From contig NZ_CP068760.1 in the NCBI RefSeq assembly GCF_016775705.1, positions 930,001 through 994,000 on the forward strand: 64,000 nt of DNA. The letters run 5' to 3'. Below are positions 51,391 to 61,137 of this stretch, one piece after another. This DNA is from Chryseobacterium cucumeris (GTDB lineage Bacteria > Bacteroidota > Bacteroidia > Flavobacteriales > Weeksellaceae). Each line of letters starts with the position of its first letter. Within the stretch, counting starts at the first letter, position 1. The notes under the pieces are model-generated. The model did not search any database. It saw only the letters and a list, made by a program, of their open reading frames with translations, and was not told the DNA's origin. Both the position numbers and the translations under genes were made by a program.

Positions 51391-53469
51391 ATGTTTTTAA
51401 AAAAAATAAAACCCTTCCTGTATTTAGGAATTTTCTATCTTATTATTTCGTTGATAATAAGAACCGTATTCTTTTTTCATCCTATTACTACTGCTAGTTT
51501 TGGATTTTTCGAAGTTGTAAAAGTTTTGCTGATAGGTCTGGTGAATGACATTTTTGTTTTCATACTGGCCAGTTCCATTCTCGCTCTTTACTTCCTCTTT
51601 CTTTCCAATTCAAAATATAAAAAACCTTACGGACACATTATTCTGAGTGCTCTGGTTCTATTCTTCCTTTATATATGGCTTGTGCCGAACAATATTTTCA
51701 AGCAGTATGGAGGTTCCATCATGGAAATAGCCCTTGTTTTCGTAGGAATTAAGGCCCTTTTCTTCGGATTGATGCTGTTCCTTCCTGCACAGAGAATTAA
51801 GATCCGTAATATATTATATTTCATCACATTACTGTTATATGTTCTTCTGATCATTTTCAACGGGGTAAGTGAATATTTTTTCTATAATGAATTTGGAGTT
51901 CGTTATAATTTTATTGCTGTAGATTATCTTATCTATACCAATGAGGTGATTGGGAATATCATGGAAAGCTATCCGGTTATTCCGCTGTTTTCTGCCATCA
52001 TGATTGTTACCCTGGTCATCACATGGTTTATTTATAAGAAAACAAAAGATGAGCTTCTGGAACTACCAGATTTTAAACAAAAAATGGTGCTGCTGGGTAG
52101 TTTTATGGTACTTTGTGCGTTGAGTGCACTGGCAATACCATCCTTGATGCAAATCAGATCCGACAATGTTTTCGCAGACGAAATTGAAGCCAACGGACTT
52201 CCTAAGTTCTACTGGGCGTTTACCCATAATGAACTGGATTATTTCCAGTTTTATTCACAGATTAACCAACAGCAGGCTGAAAAGAATTTCTTAAGCCAGT
52301 ATCCACAACCTACTTTATCAAGAGCTGTTGTTGCAGAACAGCCTGAAGTGAAGAAAAACGTAGTATTGATCTCCATTGAAAGTCTTTCTGCAGATTTCAT
52401 GGAACATTATGGCAATACCCAAAAAATTACTCCTTTCCTGGACAGTCTTGCTGATAAATCACTCATGTTTACCAATCTGTATGCAACCGGAAACAGAACA
52501 GTACGCGGACTGGAAGCTTTGACATTATGTATTCCTCCTACAGCAGGAGAAAGTATCATCAAGAGAGATGACAATAAGAATAAATTCACAACCGGAAGTG
52601 TTTTCAAGTCTAAAGGATATGATGTTAAATTTTTATACGGCGGATACAGCTATTTTGATAATATGCAGGATTTCTTCGGAGGAAACGGCTATGGTATCGT
52701 AGACAGAAATAACTTTAAACCTGAAGAAATTACTTTTGCCAATGTTTGGGGCGTTGCTGATGAAGATATGGCCAGAAAAGCTATTCAGATAATGAATGCT
52801 GAAGCTAAGTCAGGAAAACCGTTTTTCAATCATTGGATGACAGTTTCCAACCACAGACCATTTACCTATCCTGACGGAAGAATTGATATTCCGGGAACGG
52901 CAAAATCCCGTGAAGGGGGTGTAAAGTATACAGACTACTCTCTTAAGTTGTTCTTCGATATGGCTAAGAAACAAGACTGGTACAAGAATACGGTTTTTGT
53001 TATCATTGCAGACCATTGTGCATCCAGTGCGGGAAAAACGGAACTTCCGATGGATAAATACAGAATTCCTGCTATGGTATTTTCTGAAGGATTTATTCAG
53101 CCTCAGAAATTTGATGCGCTGATGTCGCAGATCGATATAATGCCGACCGTTTTGGGCTTATTAAACTTCAGCTATCAGTCTAAATTCCTGGGTCAGGATG
53201 TGTTCAAACCGGAATTCCAGCCTAAAGCTTATGTGGCAACCTATCAGGATCTTGGATTTATCAAAGGTGAACGTTTGACCATTATTTCGCCGGTAAAAAA
53301 GGTAAAACAATATTCTTTGGAACTGGAAAAAAGTGATCTGAAACCTGAGTTTAAACTATATTACGACGAAAAATTATTAAAAAATCCAGATCAGAAACTG
53401 GTGGATGATGCTGTATCAGCTTATCAGTCTACCTCTTACTGGCTAAAAACGAAACAACTCAACAGATAA
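51391..53469 (+). CDS. LTA synthase / sulfatase-family membrane phosphotransferase
   Basis: About 692 residues: five N-terminal membrane helices (to about residue 225) and a periplasmic alkaline-phosphatase-fold domain. The catalytic pattern of LtaS-like enzymes is visible: a metal-binding Glu in ISIESLSADFMEHYG, the nucleophile Thr in ATGNRTVRGLEAL, and metal ligands in NHRPFTYPDG and IIADHCASS. Gram-positive relatives polymerise glycerol phosphate; Gram-negative members add phosphoglycerol or phosphoethanolamine to glycans or lipids. The substrate is unknown here, because classical lipoteichoic acid is not expected in Bacteroidota. The start is set at MFLKKIKPFLYL because the promoter box overlaps the alternative GTG. 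Confidence 0.88.
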   Translation: MFLKKIKPFLYLGIFYLIISLIIRTVFFFHPITTASFGFFEVVKVLLIGLVNDIFVFILASSILALYFLFLSNSKYKKPYGHIILSALVLFFLYIWLVPNNIFKQYGGSIMEIALVFVGIKALFFGLMLFLPAQRIKIRNILYFITLLLYVLLIIFNGVSEYFFYNEFGVRYNFIAVDYLIYTNEVIGNIMESYPVIPLFSAIMIVTLVITWFIYKKTKDELLELPDFKQKMVLLGSFMVLCALSALAIPSLMQIRSDNVFADEIEANGLPKFYWAFTHNELDYFQFYSQINQQQAEKNFLSQYPQPTLSRAVVAEQPEVKKNVVLISIESLSADFMEHYGNTQKITPFLDSLADKSLMFTNLYATGNRTVRGLEALTLCIPPTAGESIIKRDDNKNKFTTGSVFKSKGYDVKFLYGGYSYFDNMQDFFGGNGYGIVDRNNFKPEEITFANVWGVADEDMARKAIQIMNAEAKSGKPFFNHWMTVSNHRPFTYPDGRIDIPGTAKSREGGVKYTDYSLKLFFDMAKKQDWYKNTVFVIIADHCASSAGKTELPMDKYRIPAMVFSEGFIQPQKFDALMSQIDIMPTVLGLLNFSYQSKFLGQDVFKPEFQPKAYVATYQDLGFIKGERLTIISPVKKVKQYSLELEKSDLKPEFKLYYDEKLLKNPDQKLVDDAVSAYQSTSYWLKTKQLNR

Positions 53470-53534
53470 ATATCTAAATATTTTCGCTTATAATCTGGCG
53501 TAAAATATTTAAATTAACCCATAAATTTATTAGT

Positions 53535-54398
53535 ATGAAATGGACAGACGACAGAGGCGGAAACGTTGATGACCGCCGTGGTTCAGGAGGCGGAAGTGGC
53601 GGTATGATTGTAGGAGGCGGACTCGGAACTTTAATTATAGCAGCCATCGTATTCTTTTTGGGAGGTGATCCATCCGGTATCTTGAATTCCGGAGGCATGC
53701 AGCCTTCAGGAAATTCCGGAGAACAGAGAGAGCTTACTGCCGATGAAAAACAAATCGGAGAAATGGTCAAAATGATGGACGCATGGAATAGCCAGACCTG
53801 GAATCAGATTTTCACAGAAAATGGCATGACCTATACCGATCCAGGAATTGTTCTTTTCGAAAATACAACATCTTCAGCATGCGGTACGGCTCAATCTGCC
53901 ATGGGGCCATTCTATTGCCCGGCCGATCAGAAAGTCTATATGGATATGAGTTTTTTTGGTGAACTTCAGCAAAAATTCGGAGCTAAAGTAACAGAATTTA
54001 CGGTAGCTTATGTTCTTGCGCATGAAGTAGGACACCATGTTCAGACCCTTTTGGGAACTACACAGAAAGTGGATGCGCTAAGAAGAAGCGGAAGATATTC
54101 CGAAGAGCAGATGAACAGAGTATCCGTTGCGACAGAATTACAGGCTGATTTCTATGCCGGAGTATGGGCAAAAAGAACCAATGACAGCAAACATATTCTG
54201 GAACCCGGAGATATTGAGTCTGCCATAGATGCTGCCGAAGCGGTTGGCGATGATAATATTCAGAAAAGAGCACAGGGATATGTGAATCAGGAAAGTTTTA
54301 CCCACGGCTCTTCTGCACAGCGTAAAGAATGGTTTATGAAAGGGTACAACACCGGAGATATCAGACAGGGTGATACTTTCAACCAGCTATTAAAATAG
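53535..54398 (+). CDS. Neutral zinc metallopeptidase (YpfJ / KPN_02809 family)
   Basis: 287 residues. The N-terminus MKWTDDRGGNVDDRRGSGGG and the glycine-rich segment before a single membrane helix (about 24-46) are family hallmarks. The zincin motif HEVGHHVQ starts at His163, and downstream ELQADFYAG supplies the further metal ligand. The catalytic domain should lie in the periplasm. Physiological substrates of the family are not known. It is monocistronic and ends at a bidirectional terminator. Confidence 0.92.
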   Translation: MKWTDDRGGNVDDRRGSGGGSGGMIVGGGLGTLIIAAIVFFLGGDPSGILNSGGMQPSGNSGEQRELTADEKQIGEMVKMMDAWNSQTWNQIFTENGMTYTDPGIVLFENTTSSACGTAQSAMGPFYCPADQKVYMDMSFFGELQQKFGAKVTEFTVAYVLAHEVGHHVQTLLGTTQKVDALRRSGRYSEEQMNRVSVATELQADFYAGVWAKRTNDSKHILEPGDIESAIDAAEAVGDDNIQKRAQGYVNQESFTHGSSAQRKEWFMKGYNTGDIRQGDTFNQLLK

Positions 54399-54423
54399 TT
54401 TTTATCAAAAATTATAATGATAT

Positions 54424-54457
54424 AAAAAAGCGGTCTTAAGTCAAGACCGCTTTTTTA
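54424..54457. terminator. Bidirectional terminator
   Basis: AAAAGCGGTCTT pairs with AAGACCGCTTTT around a 5-base loop (54426-54454), with T6 after and A6 before. It lies between convergent genes. Confidence 0.9.
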
Positions 54458-54458
54458 T

Positions 54459-55319
54459 TTATTGCAATTCGATCGGATTAGAATTTTTCTTAGCCTCTTC
54501 TTTCACCCTTTCTTCCATTCTTTTTCTCATATCAGCAGGATTTTGGTTTCCGCCGCCGGAGCCTCTTCCGCCTCCGCCTATTCTTATTGTATTAGAAAAT
54601 CCACCTTGTCCACTGCCACTTTGGCTCATAAACGACATCGGATCAGCTTTAAATTTTTGCTGCTGTTTGATATAATCTGTTCTTTTTACTTTCAAAGTAT
54701 TTCCAAACTGGTTCAAAGCCGGAAACTCAGCAATTTTATAGTTTTTCATAAGATCAAAAGAATAATCTCCTTTATCATCTTCCACTTTTACAATCAACCC
54801 CGGAAGTCCTCCGAACTTATAAGGTCCATCCTGATAAGGAAGATCTGTTGTAAACCATGCCGTCCATTTTCTTCCACCAAAATCAGTTTCAGCTTTCTGA
54901 ACTTTATACTCGCCTATTTTTCTCGTTTCTGACTCTATTTTCCAGTTCAGTGGTCTGTCTTCTTCATACGAATAGAGATCACGCTCGATTCTGTCTTTAA
55001 AATAGGTCTTTTGATTGGTTTTATCTTTTTCAATGGAATAGCTGATATTCGTTTTCAATCCTTCCATCTGATCTCTGTTGATGCTTGCTCTTCCGCCTCC
55101 GCTCTGAAATGCTTTTTGCATAATAGAATCTCTTTTGATTCTGTTTTCAGAATAAAACACAGATTTTTCCGGAGAAATATCCAGATAAGCATTTTCAGTC
55201 TTGATATCTGTTTTATTTTCAGCATCAGGCTTCATCGTCACCTGATATACGAATCTGTTGGTTTGTGCAGAAACATTCTGTATGAAGAGCGCCAATGCGA
55301 TAATACCTATTTTTTTCAT
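54459..55319 (-). CDS. GLPGLI family exported protein
   Basis: 286 residues. A signal peptide (cleavage near VSAQ) and the family-naming motif FGGLPGLIVKVED (about 168-180) are clear. GLPGLI proteins are abundant in flavobacteria, often in several copies, and have no established function; a periplasmic or outer-membrane location is likely. The C-terminal part is Gly/Ser/Arg-rich (GGGGRGSGGGNQ), ending in a charged helix. It is monocistronic and convergent with the zinc peptidase gene. No promoter box is obvious. Confidence 0.9.
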   Translation of the reverse strand: MKKIGIIALALFIQNVSAQTNRFVYQVTMKPDAENKTDIKTENAYLDISPEKSVFYSENRIKRDSIMQKAFQSGGGRASINRDQMEGLKTNISYSIEKDKTNQKTYFKDRIERDLYSYEEDRPLNWKIESETRKIGEYKVQKAETDFGGRKWTAWFTTDLPYQDGPYKFGGLPGLIVKVEDDKGDYSFDLMKNYKIAEFPALNQFGNTLKVKRTDYIKQQQKFKADPMSFMSQSGSGQGGFSNTIRIGGGGRGSGGGNQNPADMRKRMEERVKEEAKKNSNPIELQ

Positions 55320-55556
55320 TTATATTTTTATTTATTGAGCATTATTAAAAGAAAGATTTATTGTACTTTATTTTTGACAAGTTTTCTCCCTTATTGCTTG
55401 ATTATATGTCTTCCTTATAGATTTAAAATACGATTCAAGGTTAAAATTATGAATAAAACCTTAACAGAAAACGGCTCAGTTTATCTTTTTTTAACATCAT
55501 TTATCCTCTGATAAATTGCTATTAATATCATAATCATTAAAATAGACATCTTCGAT

Positions 55557-55587
55557 TTGAGATTGCGGAAATTAGTTTGTATTTTTG
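55557..55587 (+). promoter_or_regulatory. Full promoter TTG-N20-TATTTTTG for the suf operon
   Basis: TTG at 55557-55559 (within TTTG), 20 bases, then -7 box TATTTTTG at 55580-55587, 28 bases before the sufA ATG. I see no clear regulator site. The rest of the 296-base gap from 55320 shows nothing else. Confidence 0.72.
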
Positions 55588-55615
55588 CATCATTAAATCA
55601 TTCTAAATAAATACA

Positions 55616-55945
55616 ATGATAAAAGTATCAGACCATGCAAAGGAGAAAGCCATCCAGTTAATGACGGAAGATGGTTTTAACCCTGCTGAAGATTATATAA
55701 GAGTAGGGGTAAAAAGCGGCGGATGCTCTGGTTTAGAGTATGTTTTAAAGTTTGACAACGAAAAAACAGACACAGATCAGATTTTTGAAGATAATAACAT
55801 TAAAATTATTATAGATAAAAAATCCATCCTTTATTTAGCAGGAACAACTCTTGAGTATTCAGGAGGATTGAACGGAAAAGGGTTTGTTTTTAACAACCCG
55901 AATGCATCCAGAACATGTGGATGTGGGGAATCATTTAGTCTTTAG
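55616..55945 (+). CDS. sufA: SufA/IscA-type Fe-S assembly carrier
   Basis: 109 residues of the HesB/IscA family. The three conserved cysteines are present: Cys37 in KSGGCSGLEY and Cys101/Cys103 in TCGCGESF, which bind an Fe-S cluster for transfer to apoproteins. First gene of the sufA-sufB-sufC-sufD series, with a good promoter. An 81-base spacer with an imperfect hairpin separates it from sufB. Confidence 0.93.
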   Translation: MIKVSDHAKEKAIQLMTEDGFNPAEDYIRVGVKSGGCSGLEYVLKFDNEKTDTDQIFEDNNIKIIIDKKSILYLAGTTLEYSGGLNGKGFVFNNPNASRTCGCGESFSL

Positions 55946-55956
55946 AGAAAAGACAT

Positions 55957-56009
55957 TAGATCCTAGATTTCAGACCTCAGAGCTATTCTGACTTCTGAAA
56001 TCTAATCTG
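55957..56009. repeat. Imperfect inverted repeat between sufA and sufB
   Basis: AGATTTCAGACCTCAGA (55965-55981) pairs with TCTGACTTCTGAAATCT (55987-56003) apart from a 3-base mismatch, around loop GCTAT, with weaker pairing beyond. It lacks a T run. It resembles intergenic repeat remnants and could tune expression of sufB downstream. Confidence 0.6.
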
Positions 56010-56026
56010 AAACCTAAAAAAAAATA

Positions 56027-57475
56027 ATGAGTAAATATACAGAAGACGATCTAAGAGTCGATCTAGAAAATAAAAAATATGAATTCGGTTGGGAGACGAA
56101 GATTGATTATGAAGACTTCCCGACTGGTTTAAACGAGGATATCATCCGTGCGATCTCTGCTAAAAAAGAAGAGCCGGAATGGATGACTGAATGGCGATTG
56201 GAATCTTTCAAAATCTGGCAAAAAATGGTAGAGCCTGAGTGGGCTAATATCAAATATGAAAAACCGGATTTTCAGGCAATCCGTTACTATGCTGCTCCAA
56301 AAGTAAAGCCTGAACTGGCAAGCCTTGACGAAGTAGATCCTGAACTATTGAAAACATTCGAAAAGCTAGGGATTAATATCGAAGAGCAAAAAAGACTTTC
56401 AGGAGTTGCTGTAGATATCGTAATGGACTCAGTTTCTGTGAAAACCACTTTCCAGGATACACTGGCAGAAAAAGGAATTATTTTCTGCTCGATCTCTGAG
56501 GCTATTAAAAACCACCCTGATTTGGTAAGAAAATATCTTGGAAAAGTAGTTCCGAGAGGAGATAACTTCTATGCAGCATTGAATTCCGCAGTATTTTCTG
56601 ACGGAAGTTTCTGTTATATTCCTAAAGGAGTAAAATGCCCGATGGAACTTTCTACTTATTTCCGTATCAATCAGGCAGGAACAGGACAGTTTGAAAGAAC
56701 GCTTCTTGTAGCTGATGAAGGAAGTTATGTATCTTATCTTGAAGGATGTACAGCACCGTCAAGAGATGAAAACCAGCTTCACGCAGCGGTTGTAGAGCTT
56801 ATCGCTTTAGATAATGCTGAAATTAAATATTCAACGGTACAGAACTGGTACCCGGGTAATGAAGAAGGTAAAGGAGGTGTATTCAACTTTGTAACGAAGA
56901 GAGGACTTTGCGAAAGAAATGCAAAAATCTCCTGGACACAGGTTGAAACAGGTTCAGCTGTAACATGGAAATATCCTTCTTGTATCTTAAAAGGAGACAA
57001 TTCTATCGGAGAGTTCTACTCTATTGCGGTAACCAACAACCACCAATATGCAGATACAGGAACAAAAATGATCCACATTGGAAAGAATACCAAATCAACG
57101 ATTATTTCAAAAGGTATTTCTGCCGGAAAATCACAAAACTCATACAGAGGACAGGTAAAAGTAATGCCTTCTGCAAAAGGAGCCAGAAACTTTTCACAAT
57201 GTGACTCTTTATTGATGGGTAATGAATGTGGAGCTCATACTTTCCCTTATATTGAAATCAAAGACCCTACGGCACAGTTAGAGCACGAAGCTACGACTTC
57301 AAAAATCGGGGAAGACCAGATTTTCTACTGTAACCAGAGAGGTATTGACACAGAAAGAGCTATTGCTCTGATTGTAAATGGTTTCAGTAAAGAAGTTTTA
57401 AATAAACTTCCAATGGAATTTGCTATTGAAGCACAGAAACTACTTGAAATTTCACTAGAAGGTTCGGTAGGTTAA
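56027..57475 (+). CDS. sufB: SufB, Fe-S scaffold subunit
   Basis: 482 residues, the standard SufB length. It forms the SufBC2D scaffold on which Fe-S clusters are built. Conserved segments: [20 protein letters not shown] (about 183-202), [16 protein letters not shown] (about 205-220), [19 protein letters not shown] (about 237-255) and the C-terminal Cys region [20 protein letters not shown] (about 392-411). The beta-helix core lies between. It is followed by an unusual 232-base gap before sufC. Confidence 0.97.
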   Translation: MSKYTEDDLRVDLENKKYEFGWETKIDYEDFPTGLNEDIIRAISAKKEEPEWMTEWRLESFKIWQKMVEPEWANIKYEKPDFQAIRYYAAPKVKPELASLDEVDPELLKTFEKLGINIEEQKRLSGVAVDIVMDSVSVKTTFQDTLAEKGIIFCSISEAIKNHPDLVRKYLGKVVPRGDNFYAALNSAVFSDGSFCYIPKGVKCPMELSTYFRINQAGTGQFERTLLVADEGSYVSYLEGCTAPSRDENQLHAAVVELIALDNAEIKYSTVQNWYPGNEEGKGGVFNFVTKRGLCERNAKISWTQVETGSAVTWKYPSCILKGDNSIGEFYSIAVTNNHQYADTGTKMIHIGKNTKSTIISKGISAGKSQNSYRGQVKVMPSAKGARNFSQCDSLLMGNECGAHTFPYIEIKDPTAQLEHEATTSKIGEDQIFYCNQRGIDTERAIALIVNGFSKEVLNKLPMEFAIEAQKLLEISLEGSVG

Positions 57476-57707
57476 TCTTTTAAAAGGATTTTCAGATAAA
57501 AACCAACTGATTTAAAGGCAAGGTTTTCAGAGTTTTTATCAGATGATCAACCGTTATCAACGGGAAATAAATTGTAATCTTCACAGGAGATTATTAGTAA
57601 AATAAAATATAAAAAGCTTCTATGTCCGCTGAGGAAATACTTCAGTTAAAGACAAAGTGAATACACAATGAGAAGCTCACACAATTATAAAGCAAAAGTT
57701 AGCAAGA

Positions 57708-58451
57708 ATGTTACAAATTAAAGACCTTCACGCCAAAATTGAAGATGGCGCAGAAATATTAAAAGGGATTAATCTTGAAATAAAGCCGGGCGAAGTTCAC
57801 GCTATCATGGGACCAAACGGAGCTGGTAAGTCTACCCTTTCTTCTGTAATCGCAGGAAAAGAAGATTACGAAGTGACTGGTGGAGAGATCCTTTTTGACG
57901 GACAGGACATCAGCGAAGATGCTCCTGAAGATAGAGCTCACAAAGGAATTTTCCTTTCTTTCCAGTATCCTGTAGAAATTCCAGGAGTTTCTGTAACGAA
58001 CTTTATCAAAGCCGCTTTAAACGAAACAAGAAAAGCAAACGGACTGGAAGAAATGCCGGCAAAAGAAATGCTTGCTCTAATCCGTGAGAAATCTGAAAAA
58101 CTGGGAATCAAAAAAGATTTTCTTTCAAGATCATTGAACGAAGGATTCTCCGGAGGTGAAAAGAAAAGAAACGAGATCTTCCAGATGATGATGCTTAATC
58201 CGAAATTGGCTATTCTTGATGAAACTGATTCAGGATTGGATATCGATGCTTTAAGAATCGTTGCAGATGGAGTAAACTACTTCAAAAATGAAGGAAATGC
58301 AGTTCTTCTGATTACCCACTATCAAAGATTGCTTAACTATATTCAGCCTGACTTCGTTCACGTGTTAGCAGACGGGAAAATCATCAAAACCGGTGATAAA
58401 TCTTTAGCATTAGAACTTGAAGAAAAAGGTTACGACTGGCTTTTAAATTAA
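57708..58451 (+). CDS. sufC: SufC, ABC-type ATPase of the SUF complex
   Basis: 247 residues. Walker [10 protein letters not shown] (about 36-44), signature [11 protein letters not shown] (about 147-157) and Walker [13 protein letters not shown] (about 166-177) are all present, with the EKKR variant typical of SufC. It hydrolyses ATP to drive conformational change of SufB-SufD; it has no transport role. The ATG at 57708 begins [14 protein letters not shown], the usual start. The gap upstream (57476-57707) shows no gene or promoter box, only weak hairpins, for example GATAAAAAC/GTTTTTATC at 57495-57540. Confidence 0.97.
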   Translation: MLQIKDLHAKIEDGAEILKGINLEIKPGEVHAIMGPNGAGKSTLSSVIAGKEDYEVTGGEILFDGQDISEDAPEDRAHKGIFLSFQYPVEIPGVSVTNFIKAALNETRKANGLEEMPAKEMLALIREKSEKLGIKKDFLSRSLNEGFSGGEKKRNEIFQMMMLNPKLAILDETDSGLDIDALRIVADGVNYFKNEGNAVLLITHYQRLLNYIQPDFVHVLADGKIIKTGDKSLALELEEKGYDWLLN

Positions 58452-58582
58452 TTTGAAATTTACTATTTGAGATTTGAAATTATGCCAACCATTTATGAAG
58501 TGCAGCAAATATGAATCTCTAAAGTAAAAATTGGATTCCTATTCCTCGGAATAACAATATTTTAGTTCAAAAAAAAGAAAAA

Positions 58583-59917
58583 ATGGTGCAAACCACAGAC
58601 ATACCAGTAATGGCATTAAAAGAACAAATTATAGAGAACCATAGTGAATTTTTGGAGAGTCTTCGTCACAGATTTCTGGATGAGGAAAGAAAAACAGCGC
58701 TTCAAAAATTTGCAAACTTTGGTTTTCCTACTAAAAAAGACGAAGAATATAAATATACCAATCTAAAGGAGATCACGGAAAAAAGCTACAACTTCTTCCC
58801 GAAAGAGCACCACAATATCACTAAAGAGCAGTTTGATGAACTGCATCTTGGTGAAGAGAATTTTGATTGGATTGTTTTTGTAAACGGTAAACTTCACAAA
58901 GAGCTTTCTAAAGTTTCTATTGAAAATGTGGAGTTCCTTTCATTCAATTATGCATTGAATGATGAGAAACATAAGGAGGTTTTTGAAAAATATTTCAATA
59001 CCATTGCTTCTAAAGAACAGGCTTTTACGAACCTGAACCTTGCTTACTGCAAATATGGCTTCTTCCTTAAAGTTCCTAAAAATGTAGTGATTGAAAAGCC
59101 AATCCACGTTTTTTATATTTCTCAGAATCAGGAAGAAAATACATTCTACAATACCAGAAACCTTTTGATCGTAGAAGAAGGAGCAAAAGTAGAAGTGATT
59201 GAAAGCCACCATAATTTTGACACCACTTACGTACTGACAAACTCTGTAACAGAGATCTTTACATACCCAAATGCGAAAGCTGACTGGCACAAACTTCAGA
59301 ACGATAACAACACAACCTATCTTATCGATAATACTTTTGCAAAACAGGAGAAGGACAGCTTAACTACGGTAAACACATTCTCTTTCGGAGGTAAACTGGT
59401 AAGAAACAACCTTGATTTTATTCATAACGGATCCAATATCAATTCATTCATGAACGGAATTACCATTATCGGGAAAGATCAGTTGGTAGACCACCATACA
59501 GCAGTTCACCACAACTTCCCGAATTGTGAAAGTTACCAGAACTACAAAGGAATTTTTGATGGTAACGCCCATGGAGTTTTCAACGGAAAAGTTTTTGTGG
59601 ACAAAATTGCTCAGAAGACAAATGCTTACCAGCAAAACAACAATGTATTGCTAAGCGAAGGGGCAAGTATTGATACAAAACCTCAGTTAGAAATTTTTGC
59701 AGACGATGTAAAATGTTCTCACGGATGTACAGTAGGACAATTGAATGAAGATGCTTTATTCTATCTGAGAGCCAGAGGAATTTCGAAAAAAGAAGCTCAG
59801 GCACTACTTTTATATGCTTTTGCGAATGATGCTATGCAGAATATTGATATAGAACCTCTAAAAGAGAAAATTTCAAAGCTGCTGGCTGAGAAATTAGAAG
59901 TTGATATAGAATTTTAA
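58583..59917 (+). CDS. sufD: SufD, Fe-S scaffold subunit
   Basis: 444 residues, homologous to SufB in the beta-helix core. Conserved segments include DEEYKYTNLKEI (about 53-64), DHHTAVHHNFPNCES (about 299-313), GRVFNG-like GVFNGKVFVDKIAQKT (about 332-347) and the C-terminal VKCSHGCTVGQLNEDALFYL (about 379-398), with the functional His/Cys. It follows sufC by 131 bases and ends the unit at a strong terminator. No sufS, sufE or sufT is attached. Confidence 0.96.
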   Translation: MVQTTDIPVMALKEQIIENHSEFLESLRHRFLDEERKTALQKFANFGFPTKKDEEYKYTNLKEITEKSYNFFPKEHHNITKEQFDELHLGEENFDWIVFVNGKLHKELSKVSIENVEFLSFNYALNDEKHKEVFEKYFNTIASKEQAFTNLNLAYCKYGFFLKVPKNVVIEKPIHVFYISQNQEENTFYNTRNLLIVEEGAKVEVIESHHNFDTTYVLTNSVTEIFTYPNAKADWHKLQNDNNTTYLIDNTFAKQEKDSLTTVNTFSFGGKLVRNNLDFIHNGSNINSFMNGITIIGKDQLVDHHTAVHHNFPNCESYQNYKGIFDGNAHGVFNGKVFVDKIAQKTNAYQQNNNVLLSEGASIDTKPQLEIFADDVKCSHGCTVGQLNEDALFYLRARGISKKEAQALLLYAFANDAMQNIDIEPLKEKISKLLAEKLEVDIEF

Positions 59918-59932
59918 AACTTATATATATTG

Positions 59933-59966
59933 ATAAAAAAGCACTTCAAATGAAGTGCTTTTTTTG
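59933..59966. terminator. Bidirectional terminator after sufD
   Basis: AAAAAGCACTTC / GAAGTGCTTTTT is a 12-bp stem with loop AAAT (59935-59962), A-rich before and T-rich after. It lies between convergent sufD and a DUF3078 gene. Confidence 0.9.
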
Positions 59967-59987
59967 TATTTACAGATTGTGTGTCTC

Positions 59988-60911
59988 TTATTTTTTCAAC
60001 CAGCTTTGGTTATCTTTATTTTCTGAACGTTTCTTACCGTTATCAAAATTATACGCCAATCCTACGCCCAATGTCTGCTTCAGCTGGGTCTTCCATATCT
60101 GATTATGGTCATACAAAAGGTCAAGGGTAACGTTGGTAGAAATATATTTATTGATTTTCATGCTCAAAACTCCGCTATATCCAAGGACAAGCCTGTCCGG
60201 GTGATCAAGGTAGTTTGAGAATACAGAAGCCGTATTCAGTAAGGTTATATTCTCCATAATCTTCAGTTTGTACATTGCCGTTCCCAGGAAACCGAATTGG
60301 AAAAGAGAAGAATCTCCATCGTTTTTAAGACCGTAAGTTCCTGCTTTCTGAAGATCTTCGTCTAAAACAAAAGTCCATCTGGCATTCGCAGGCCGTAAAG
60401 TAACTGTAAGATTATCATTGGGACGGTATGTAACCCCTGCTCCTACACTCAGATATCCGGGAGCCATAAAATTGGAAATCTTTTTTGCATCAGGATTATT
60501 TCCATCTTCATAACCCGGAGCAAACTGAGTCTGAAGCCCCGCCCCTGCAGATAAATACCAATGTTTGGCAAATTCTCTACCATAGTTTGTAGAAAGATTA
60601 ATGACATCCTGCGTTTTTCTAACTCCTGTTCCTTGTGTGTTATTTTGTCCGTACCCCAGAATGATAATATTTTCCCAAAGATCTTTCCCTTTTTCATAGG
60701 TCAGGTTGTAATTAACGCCAGCAAGCCAACCTACGTTGTTGGCTCCTCCACCTACCCAGTTTGAAAAGGCAGCCTGATTAAGCATTAATGTATTTTGTCC
60801 CTGAATAGACCATGCCTTAGCTGTGTCTGATACCGGAGCTTCCGTCTTAGCCTCCTGAGCGAGTGCTGCAGCCCCAAAAGAGATAGAACTGATCAATAAA
60901 AGTTTTTTCAT
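59988..60911 (-). CDS. DUF3078 family exported protein (copy 1)
   Basis: 307 residues. The signal peptide ends near ALAQ. The rest is a chain of alternating amphipathic strands, consistent with an outer-membrane or periplasmic beta-barrel-like protein (for example NVGWLAGVNYNLTYEKGKD, then LGYGQNN and VGAGVTYRP). The segment AFSNWVGGGANNVGWLAG is the conserved DUF3078 core. Function is unknown. A very similar gene lies directly upstream at 61138-62064, so this is a tandem duplication; the two keep separate promoter boxes. The C-terminus ends in Trp-Leu-Lys-Lys rather than a BAM-type Phe. Confidence 0.85.
   Translation of the reverse strand: MKKLLLISSISFGAAALAQEAKTEAPVSDTAKAWSIQGQNTLMLNQAAFSNWVGGGANNVGWLAGVNYNLTYEKGKDLWENIIILGYGQNNTQGTGVRKTQDVINLSTNYGREFAKHWYLSAGAGLQTQFAPGYEDGNNPDAKKISNFMAPGYLSVGAGVTYRPNDNLTVTLRPANARWTFVLDEDLQKAGTYGLKNDGDSSLFQFGFLGTAMYKLKIMENITLLNTASVFSNYLDHPDRLVLGYSGVLSMKINKYISTNVTLDLLYDHNQIWKTQLKQTLGVGLAYNFDNGKKRSENKDNQSWLKK
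60689..60781. repeat. 93-bp tract identical between DUF3078 paralogues (copy in the 59988 gene)
   Basis: Bases 60689-60781 are identical to 61839-61931 (offset 1150), coding for the conserved SNWVGGGANNVGWLAG region and its flanks. Sequence on both sides is clearly diverged, including at third codon positions, which suggests local gene conversion. Confidence 0.85.
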
Positions 60912-60926
60912 AATGTTGATTTATTA

Positions 60927-60934
60927 CAAATGTA
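60927..60934 (-). promoter_or_regulatory. -7 box TACATTTG for DUF3078 copy 1
   Basis: TAnnTTTG on the minus strand, 15 bases before the ATG at 60911. The gap of about 150 bases downstream of copy 2's terminator shows nothing else. Confidence 0.55.
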
Positions 60935-61080
60935 TAAATAATAATTTATGCCGACATAAAATTCACTTTAAAATGAATTTAACATAATTAAAAAATACAT
61001 CATAATCAACTGAAAACAAAAGACTTGAAAAACAAAATTACGACTCACAAACTTAAGTCAACTTAAAATTCAGGCATTTT

Positions 61081-61115
61081 AAAAACAAAAAAACACCTCA
61101 TTTCTGAAGTGTTTT
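61081..61115 (-). terminator. Terminator of DUF3078 copy 2
   Basis: On the minus strand AAACACTTCA pairs with TGAGGTGTTT (G-U allowed) around a 4-base loop, followed by T7 and more T. Confidence 0.8.
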
Positions 61116-61137
61116 AATTAAAATATAAGTATTCTGA

